The position numbers and the translations under genes are program-made. The notes under the pieces are model-generated. The model was not told where the DNA came from and searched no databases. It saw only the letters and a list, made by a program, of their open reading frames with translations. Positions 13,263 to 17,905 of a stretch of 17,905 bases of DNA are shown here, in pieces (the stretch's first letter is position 1; each line of letters starts with the position of its first letter). The stretch is taken from the NCBI GenBank assembly GCA_034678805.1, contig JAXDBN010000263.1:1-17905 (forward strand), given 5' to 3'. This DNA comes from PHAA01 sp034678805. GTDB taxonomy: Bacteria > Bacillota > Syntrophomonadia > Syntrophomonadales > Syntrophomonadaceae.

Positions 13263-14504
13263 CTACAACAACGATGCCCACTTGCCGGCCACATAACCGG
13301 TAGAAAAACACGCCTGCAGGTTGTAGCCGCCGGTATAACCATCTACATCCAGGACCTCCCCGGCAAAAAACAGCCCCGGGATCAGTTTGGACTGCATGGT
13401 TTTAGGATCGATCTCCTTTACACTTACCCCGCCAGCCGTCACAATAGCTTCTGCTATTGGCCTGGTTGCGCAAATGGTTATGGGCAGGTGTTTAAGTAAT
13501 TGTACTAAACCCAGTCGTTCCAGCCGGGTAATCTGATGGCAGGGTTTATCAGGATCTATACCGCTTAATTTCACCATTACCGGGATCATTTTACCGGGCA
13601 GCAGGTCCTCCAGTGAGTTTTTGAATAACTTGCGCGACTGCCGGGCCAGGTCCCTTTGCAGCCTTTCATCCAGTTTCTCCTCGCTTAAGGCGGGTTTAAG
13701 GTCCAGCTCTATTTTGACCGGTCTTTTCTCCCGGTAGATATATTGCGCTATGTCGCGGCTCATGGACAATATTATGGGTCCCGACAGGCCAAAATGGGTA
13801 AACAGAAGTTCACCAAAATCCTCGTTTATTTTGCCGCCCGCAGCTTTGTACGCCACAGCCCGGGTATTTTTCAGGCTCAATCCCTGTAACTCCCTGACCC
13901 AATCCTCTTGAGCTACCAGGGGGACCAACCCGGGACGGGTTTCGATGATCTTATGACCTGCGGCGCTGGCCCAGCGATAGCCATCACCGGTTGAACCGGT
14001 AACAGGATAGGACAGGCCTCCGGTACAGATGATCACTGCTTCAGCACTGTATTTCTCCAGTCGGCTCTCTACCCCGGAGATTTGACCAGAAACCAGGAGC
14101 AGGTTCTGCACTTCACAATGGGTAATAATCCTTACCCCATTGTCCCGCATAGCTTGCTGCAGAACTGCGACTACATCCCCGGCTTTATCAGATACTGGAA
14201 AAACCCGGTGACCTCTTTCTACCTTTACCTGTAGTCCTTTACTGGTAAAGAAATCGATCAAATCATGGTTGGAAAATTCGCTGAAAGAGCTGTAGAGAAA
14301 ACGGCCGTTGCCCGGCATCCCTTTTATCAAACCATCTATATCTACATCAGCGGTGATGTTGCAGCGACCCTTACCGGTGATAGCCAGTTTTCGGCCTAAC
14401 CGGTCCTTCTTCTCCAAAACGGTGACCCGGCTCCCCCCCGCGGCAGCAGTAATTGCCGCCATCATACCCGCCGGTCCAGCCCCGATCACCACTACTTCTT
14501 TCAT
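13263..14504 (-). CDS. FAD-dependent oxidoreductase of the HI0933/BaiN (YhiN) family
   Basis: A 413-residue flavoprotein. The N-terminal Rossmann motif IGAGPAGMMAA (7-17) and LEKKDRLGRKLAITGKGRCNIT are the signature of this family, as are ICTGGLSYPVTGSTGDGY in the middle and AGGVSVKEIDPKTM followed by LFFAGEVLDVDGYTGGYNLQ near the C-terminus. The latter closes the FAD site. Members are widespread and often uncharacterised; a clostridial homologue, BaiN, was reported to reduce bile-acid intermediates, but that activity cannot be assumed here. A GGAGG 8 nt before the ATG at 14504 fixes the start. The upstream spacer is shared with the divergent gene at 14667. A TATAAT-like -10 is present on the minus strand near 14565 but no good -35. 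Confidence 0.9.
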   Translation of the reverse strand: MKEVVVIGAGPAGMMAAITAAAGGSRVTVLEKKDRLGRKLAITGKGRCNITADVDIDGLIKGMPGNGRFLYSSFSEFSNHDLIDFFTSKGLQVKVERGHRVFPVSDKAGDVVAVLQQAMRDNGVRIITHCEVQNLLLVSGQISGVESRLEKYSAEAVIICTGGLSYPVTGSTGDGYRWASAAGHKIIETRPGLVPLVAQEDWVRELQGLSLKNTRAVAYKAAGGKINEDFGELLFTHFGLSGPIILSMSRDIAQYIYREKRPVKIELDLKPALSEEKLDERLQRDLARQSRKLFKNSLEDLLPGKMIPVMVKLSGIDPDKPCHQITRLERLGLVQLLKHLPITICATRPIAEAIVTAGGVSVKEIDPKTMQSKLIPGLFFAGEVLDVDGYTGGYNLQACFSTGYVAGKWASLL

Positions 14505-14590
14505 AGCAATTTCCTCCAGCTTAAAACTCTTATTCCCTTGGTTTGTTTCCGTTATAGTGCCATATTATAGTAATAAGGGCAGTTGAACAT

Positions 14591-14619
14591 TTGTTAATTA
14601 CCGGCAAATGAATTACAAT
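14591..14619 (+). promoter_or_regulatory. Promoter of the membrane-anchored protein gene
   Basis: TTGTTA (14591-14596) and TACAAT (14614-14619) are separated by 17 bases, about 50 nt before the TTG start at 14667. Confidence 0.5.
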
Positions 14620-14666
14620 AAAGTTCGTACCTATTATATAGCAAAAGGAACGGGGGTATTTGCAAA

Positions 14667-15290
14667 TTGTCTAGTTCATCTCATGGAAGTGAATCCCATT
14701 CAGCCAAGGTTAACTCGGGGCCACCCCGCGTACCCAGGTCGTTGTTTGTCCTTATTATTCTACTTATGGCCGGGCTATACTCTTATGCGGCTTTCCTGGA
14801 TAAACCAGCACCCGAAAAAACAGTGGTGAATTTCTATAACGCTTATTTTACCAAGGATTATAATACCGTAGCAGCTAATCTGAGCGTCTTCTGGTCAGTC
14901 CGTTTCCTCCCTGATTTCCAGGAGAAAACTCCGGCTGAACTGCTTGCTGAACGCAGCCAGGTAGAAAAAGAGATTGCAGCCGTGATCACTGAGATAGAGG
15001 CCGATAATACTTTGCCCGAGGGTCTTTCCGTTAAAATATTGAAGGAATACACCAAAATCGGTGAGAATAGCGCCCTGGTGGTTTATGATTTCCTGGAGAA
15101 GGGACAGCCAACCAGTCGCGAGGCTGCCCTGCTTATAAAAGAAGGCGGAAAATTCAGAATATTTAATATGAGCCCGGTGGACGACAGCATTATGGATGAG
15201 GTAAAGAATTTTGCCATAGAAGATTTAGATGAAGGTTTTGCTTCTCTGCTGAATTCCAAGGAAAGCACCGGCAGCAACGAAGCAGAATAG
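14667..15290 (+). CDS. Membrane-anchored protein with NTF2-like extracytoplasmic part (unknown function)
   Basis: A 207-residue protein: a Ser/Pro-rich cytoplasmic head of about 24 residues, one membrane segment (about 25-44, SLFVLIILLMAGLYSYAAFL), then an outer domain. The start of that domain, EKTVVNFYNAYFTKDYNTVAANL, is the pattern of NTF2-like (DUF4878-type) domains that open with an F-Y-x-A helix; the assignment is tentative. The acidic C-terminal tail is Ser/Glu-rich. No catalytic motif can be seen. It starts at TTG, with GGGGG about 10 nt before, and no better start lies near. The gene is divergent from the flavoprotein gene and looks monocistronic. The terminator lies about 120 nt after the stop. 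Confidence 0.7.
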   Translation: MSSSSHGSESHSAKVNSGPPRVPRSLFVLIILLMAGLYSYAAFLDKPAPEKTVVNFYNAYFTKDYNTVAANLSVFWSVRFLPDFQEKTPAELLAERSQVEKEIAAVITEIEADNTLPEGLSVKILKEYTKIGENSALVVYDFLEKGQPTSREAALLIKEGGKFRIFNMSPVDDSIMDEVKNFAIEDLDEGFASLLNSKESTGSNEAE

Positions 15291-15340
15291 CAGATTACCC
15301 CATGATATAAGTAATTCCCTGAAGAGCAATCAATCCAAGG

Positions 15341-15377
15341 ATCCATTCATGGCCGACAAGATGTCGAGCTCATGGAT
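15341..15377 (+). repeat. Nested inverted repeat in the 3' region
   Basis: CGACA (15354-15358) pairs with TGTCG (15362-15366), enclosed by ATCCAT (15341-15346) and ATGGAT (15372-15377). The structure lies between the stop codon at 15290 and the terminator near 15410. Its role is unknown. Confidence 0.35.
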
Positions 15378-15409
15378 AAACCCATGAAATATTGTTTTAA
15401 AAATTTTCG

Positions 15410-15448
15410 CGAGCAGAAGGTGACTGGCTGTCTGCTCGTTTTCTTTTT
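15410..15448. terminator. Terminator between convergent genes
   Basis: CGAGCAGA (15410-15417) and TCTGCTCG (15431-15438) form an 8-bp stem with a 13-nt loop. On the plus strand TTTTCTTTTT follows directly. On the minus strand the hairpin lies after the ecfT stop and is followed by CGAAAATTTTT, so it may stop both converging transcripts. Confidence 0.82.
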
Positions 15449-15471
15449 CTGCATATAAGGCCGATCAGGTT

Positions 15472-16257
15472 TTATACCCATAAACATTCCATAAAATACA
15501 CAATGGCTGCCAGGGAGATTATAAAGCAGTAATCACCCCGGCATAAACACAACTCCCGCAGGTACGTCCGCTCACCGGGGCAATACCCCCGGGCCTCCAT
15601 GGCGTCAACCAATTCATCACAGCGGCGTAATATATTGACCGCCACGGTAAATGCCAAATAACCTACAGCCTTGATTTTCCTGGCTGTCCGGTTGCTGCCG
15701 AAGCCTCCCCCCCTGGCGATTTGAGCCTGGCGGATGGTATTCAACTCTCCTGCAAGCTCAGGAAAAAACCGTAAAGCCAGGGATATCATCATAGCTAGGT
15801 TATGAGAGGAGATGCCAATAATCTTCACCGGGCGCAACAGTCTTTCCAGACCAACTGCAATCTCAGTGGGGTTGGTTGTCATAGTAAACAGCGAAGCATT
15901 AAGGATTAGCAGCGAAAACCTGGCAACCTGATAAGTTCCGATATTCAAGCCTTCATAAGTAATTCGAATTGGCCCATTTGGTACAATCGGCAATGGATTT
16001 CCAGGTGTCAGCAGAACATATAGTGTAAACAATACTAAAAAAAAAGGAACCACGGGATAAAGGCTTTTTAGCAATGACCGTATAGGTATGCGGCTTAGTA
16101 CAGTTAAAGCTGTCAATATACATGCGGATACGGCCAGACCCTGCATGTTCAATCTCAAGATCAAAATGCTGAAGATGAGCACCGCGATTATCTTTACACG
16201 GGGGTCTCTCCTGTGCAGCGGAGAATCCTGCGGAAGATAGTGACCAAAGTAATCCAT
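15472..16257 (-). CDS. ecfT: ECF transporter transmembrane subunit EcfT (BioN-like)
   Basis: A 261-residue membrane protein. Several hydrophobic segments are followed by the two Ala-Arg-Gly motifs of the EcfT coupling helices: ARGGGF (181-186) and EARGYCPG (221-228), which touch the ATPase subunits. N-terminal DSPLHRRDPRVKI is also typical of EcfT/CbiQ proteins. With BioY and the ATPase it forms an energy-coupling factor transporter; EcfT joins the substrate-binding subunit to the ATPases. It begins 16 nt after ecfA. AAGGAG sits about 12 nt before the ATG, a rather long spacing. In a dedicated biotin system this gene is called bioN. The protein may also serve other S subunits elsewhere in the genome, which the window cannot tell. 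Confidence 0.9.
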   Translation of the reverse strand: MDYFGHYLPQDSPLHRRDPRVKIIAVLIFSILILRLNMQGLAVSACILTALTVLSRIPIRSLLKSLYPVVPFFLVLFTLYVLLTPGNPLPIVPNGPIRITYEGLNIGTYQVARFSLLILNASLFTMTTNPTEIAVGLERLLRPVKIIGISSHNLAMMISLALRFFPELAGELNTIRQAQIARGGGFGSNRTARKIKAVGYLAFTVAVNILRRCDELVDAMEARGYCPGERTYLRELCLCRGDYCFIISLAAIVYFMECLWV

Positions 16258-16273
16258 TTTGTCTTATGTCTCC

Positions 16274-17125
16274 TTAAGATATATCAGTAGGCAAGGGCTG
16301 ATGTACATGAAATAGCGAGGAAATCTCACGGCAGGCATCATTAATATCTATTATCCGGGTATCAACTCCGAGCCCCGATGCATTCAAACGGAACATAAGC
16401 TCAGTAATCTTGGGCGCAACCAGGCCCAGGCTTTTTAGCCATTCGATCCGGCTCAAAACATCCCCGGGACACCCGTCGGCCACCAGGTTACCCCTGTTGA
16501 GTACCAGTATTCTTTCCGCTTTGGCAGCCTCTTCCATGTCCTGGGTTACGTGAATTATGGTAATTCCCTGCCGGTGCAGTTTCTGCACTACATCATGCAC
16601 CAATTTTTTTCCGGATGCATCTAAAGAGGCGGTCGGTTCATCAAGCACGATCACTTTTGGGGCCATAGCCAGCAAACCGGCCAGGGCAAGAAGTTGCTTC
16701 TGCCCCCCTGACAGAGTATATGGGGGTCGAGCTTCAAATCCGGTTAATCCCACCGCAGCCAGGGCTTGTCCCACTCTTTTCTTTTGCTCAGCCGGGGGCA
16801 GGCCCAGGTTGCCCGGACCGAAGGCTACGTCTTCTTCCACGCTCATGCCCACGATCTGGTTGTCTGGATTCTGGAATATCATGCCTACAAGACGCCGGAT
16901 TTCCCTGACATTATTGGACTTGTTGGTACATAGACCATCTACAAATACCTCTCCGCCGGAAGGGAGAAGCAATGCATTTAAATGCCGGATCAAGGTTGTC
17001 TTCCCACAGCCATTAGGTCCGATAACCGTCACATATTCACCCGGTTTTATAGTCAGATTTATATCATTAATAACCGGGTTCTGGTTCAGACTGTATTTGT
17101 AGGTTAAGTGAGCGATTTCAATCAT
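16274..17125 (-). CDS. ecfA: ECF transporter ATPase EcfA (BioM-like)
   Basis: A 283-residue ABC ATPase. It holds Walker A GPNGCGKTT (36-44), the Q-loop MIFQNPDNQ (Gln85; the QNPD-Q form is typical of EcfA), the signature LSGGQKQ (138-144), Walker B VIVLDEPTASLD (Asp162, Glu163) and the H-loop His192 in IIHVTQD. It powers biotin uptake by the BioY-EcfT complex. Only one ATPase gene is present, as in bioMNY operons, where the subunit forms a homodimer; group II ECF transporters usually have two. The last roughly 60 residues hold the EcfA C-terminal domain with KITELMFRL. It begins 6 nt after bioY; AGAGG is 8-9 nt before the ATG and overlaps the bioY stop region. Confidence 0.93.
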   Translation of the reverse strand: MIEIAHLTYKYSLNQNPVINDINLTIKPGEYVTVIGPNGCGKTTLIRHLNALLLPSGGEVFVDGLCTNKSNNVREIRRLVGMIFQNPDNQIVGMSVEEDVAFGPGNLGLPPAEQKKRVGQALAAVGLTGFEARPPYTLSGGQKQLLALAGLLAMAPKVIVLDEPTASLDASGKKLVHDVVQKLHRQGITIIHVTQDMEEAAKAERILVLNRGNLVADGCPGDVLSRIEWLKSLGLVAPKITELMFRLNASGLGVDTRIIDINDACREISSLFHVHQPLPTDIS

Positions 17126-17131
17126 CTTAGG

Positions 17132-17689
17132 TTACCTCTGTAAATTCACATAGCGCCTGAGCTTAATGCCAAGCCAGGCAGATATAGCTATCTTCAGTCC
17201 ATCACCGGGTAAAAACGGGACTACTCCCACCATTAGAGACTTCACAATAGAGAAGTTGGTGACATTCGCAAGTTGAATGGTTCCCAGAATGTATATAACC
17301 AGGGTTCCGCTAACCAGGGCCACTAATATCCTGATTAGCCCAGGATTATTGTTGGACTCGACAATCCTGCCGATTATATAAGACCCGGCAATAAACCCAA
17401 TCAGGTAACCGCCGCTGGGACCTAAAAGAGTACCCAGACCGGCTTTTCCGCCGGCAAAGACAGGCAAACCTATTACGCCCAGCAGAACATAAATTATTTG
17501 GCTCAATGCAGCTGTGTATCCGCCGAAAAGAATCCCTGCCAAACCCGTGAATAGGGTTTGCAGTGTGATCGGCAAAGGCTGCAGGGGTATTACCACCAGT
17601 GAGCCTATAGCCGTAAGAGCACCAAACATAGCAGCATAAACCATCTGCCTCAGATGATTTTGGTCATTATTTATTCCCGTGTAAATCAC
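17132..17689 (-). CDS. bioY: Biotin ECF transporter substrate-binding subunit BioY
   Basis: The product has the BioY hallmarks: MFGALTAIGSLVVIPL, PLPITLQTLFTGLAGILFGG, YVLLGVIGLPVFAGGKAGLGTLLGPSGGYLIGF, and the final VPFLPGDGLKIAISAWLG. It is a six-helix membrane protein that binds biotin from outside with high affinity. The start is uncertain: GTG at 17689 gives about 16 residues before the conserved part, but the AGAGG touches the GTG; TTG at 17728 lies within a hairpin and has no ribosome site; ATG at 17644 has GAGG only 3 nt away and leaves a short N-terminus. I chose the GTG because family members usually have 8-15 residues before this point. It is the first gene of the bioY-ecfA-ecfT operon and lies behind a BirA operator, so it is expected to be repressed when biotin is plentiful. 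Confidence 0.9.
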   Translation of the reverse strand: MIYTGINNDQNHLRQMVYAAMFGALTAIGSLVVIPLQPLPITLQTLFTGLAGILFGGYTAALSQIIYVLLGVIGLPVFAGGKAGLGTLLGPSGGYLIGFIAGSYIIGRIVESNNNPGLIRILVALVSGTLVIYILGTIQLANVTNFSIVKSLMVGVVPFLPGDGLKIAISAWLGIKLRRYVNLQR

Positions 17690-17709
17690 CCTCTTATGTA
17701 AAAAGAAAT

Positions 17710-17740
17710 AAGCCAGCCAAATTCCCAATTTGGCTAGCTT
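17710..17740 (-). promoter_or_regulatory. 14-bp hairpin with T-rich tail at the bioY transcription start
   Basis: On the minus strand, AAGCTAGCCAAATT (17740-17727) and AATTTGGCTGGCTT (17723-17710) pair along 14 bp (one G-T pair) around a GGG loop, and ATTTCTTTTT follows. This is shaped like a terminator. It lies 60 nt after the birA stop codon, so it may end birA transcripts. Because the bioY promoter predicts a start near 17736, inside the left arm, the bioY transcript itself would begin with about 9-10 bp of this hairpin. Confidence 0.6.
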
Positions 17741-17742
17741 AA

Positions 17743-17771
17743 ATTATCTTTCCTGAAAACCGTATTGTCAA
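17743..17771 (-). promoter_or_regulatory. Sigma-A-type promoter of bioY-ecfA-ecfT
   Basis: A consensus TTGACA (complement of 17766-17771) and GATAAT (complement of 17743-17748, one mismatch) are 17 bases apart on the minus strand. The -35 box forms part of the right arm of the BirA operator. Confidence 0.75.
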
Positions 17772-17797
17772 CCCAAACAAAAATTCTTGGTTAACAA
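17765..17797 (-). promoter_or_regulatory. BirA (biotin repressor) operator
   Basis: TTGTTAACC and GGTTGACAA, spaced by 15 bases, form an inverted repeat on the minus strand with one mismatch between arms. This is the classical bacterial BirA box of the form TTGTAAACC/TTGTTAACC-N14-16-GGTTNACAA. The right arm contains the -35 box of the bioY promoter, so bound BirA would block RNA polymerase. The operator lies between the birA stop codon and bioY. The match to the family consensus is from memory of the published motif. Confidence 0.88.
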
Positions 17798-17799
17798 TT

Positions 17800-17905
17800 T
17801 TATGGAATAGACGATAATAAATCCACCTCTCCAGACATTACCGTCCGTATTGTCCCCTGCTTATCACGCACCAGCAGAAAACCATCGCTATTGATTTCAA
17901 TAGCC
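17800..17905 (-). CDS. birA: Biotin protein ligase BirA, C-terminal end
   Basis: The frame enters at the right edge and ends with TAA at 17800-17802, giving 34 residues: AIEINSDGFLLVRDKQG, then TIRTVMSGEVDLL. The pattern ID-x-DG-x-LLV-x-D...SGEV is the closing SH3-like domain of BirA, which attaches biotin to acetyl-CoA carboxylase and similar proteins and in many bacteria represses biotin genes. The N-terminal DNA-binding domain would lie outside the window, so its repressor function is inferred from the adjacent operator. It lies directly upstream of the bioY promoter in the same direction. Confidence 0.85.
   Translation of the reverse strand, partial: AIEINSDGFLLVRDKQGTIRTVMSGEVDLLSSIP

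Noticed and set aside
1..17905. tRNA, rRNA, CRISPR, insertion sequence or prophage
   Set aside because: I looked for cloverleaf sequences, repeat-spacer arrays, transposase or integrase motifs and found none.

Overview
The window looks like chromosomal DNA of a Gram-positive anaerobe of the Clostridia type. The signs are moderate GC content, strong AGGAGG-type ribosome sites, several TTG or GTG starts, a cell-wall hydrolase with an N-terminal peptidoglycan-binding domain, a copper-amine-oxidase-like stalk lipoprotein, two exact Spo0A-type boxes, an ECF-type biotin transporter and a stand-alone short-chain acyl-CoA dehydrogenase. A fatty- or amino-acid-fermenting relative of Syntrophomonas would fit, but this is inference; the window has no rRNA, tRNA or other marker that fixes the taxon. 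I see no mobile element, prophage or CRISPR array.

Left part (1-4720), all genes on the minus strand: the N-terminal end of a membrane-anchored GGDEF protein (likely diguanylate cyclase), a stalk-domain lipoprotein, a processive membrane glycosyltransferase of family 2 with a disordered tail, and a HAD-superfamily phosphatase. Each has its own terminator or promoter signals, so they look like separate transcription units. A cluster of inverted repeats lies between the first two genes.

Middle part (4721-9890), plus strand: a DedA membrane protein, a small double zinc-ribbon protein with a near-consensus promoter under a pair of inverted Spo0A-like boxes, a single acyl-CoA dehydrogenase with a roughly 200-nt leader, a long imperfect palindromic element, a DNTase-like HAD nucleotidase, and a secreted NlpC/P60 peptidase with a peptidoglycan-binding domain.

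Right-middle part (9921-14504), minus strand: a four-gene operon of MoxR-type AAA+ ATPase, CoxE-like VWA protein, deoxynucleoside kinase and a small membrane protein, behind a good sigma-A-type promoter. Upstream of it is a BaiN/HI0933-like flavoprotein, and divergent from that a membrane-anchored protein of unknown function.

Right end (15472-17905), minus strand: the C-terminal end of birA, then bioY-ecfA-ecfT (a biotin ECF transporter). Between birA and bioY is a clear BirA operator that overlaps the -35 box of the bioY promoter, so biotin uptake is very probably repressed by BirA. A 14-bp hairpin with a T-rich tail sits at the predicted transcription start. The two most informative observations are this biotin control region and the palindromic element at 7734-7835; the MoxR-VWA-kinase operon is the best candidate for an undescribed functional pairing.
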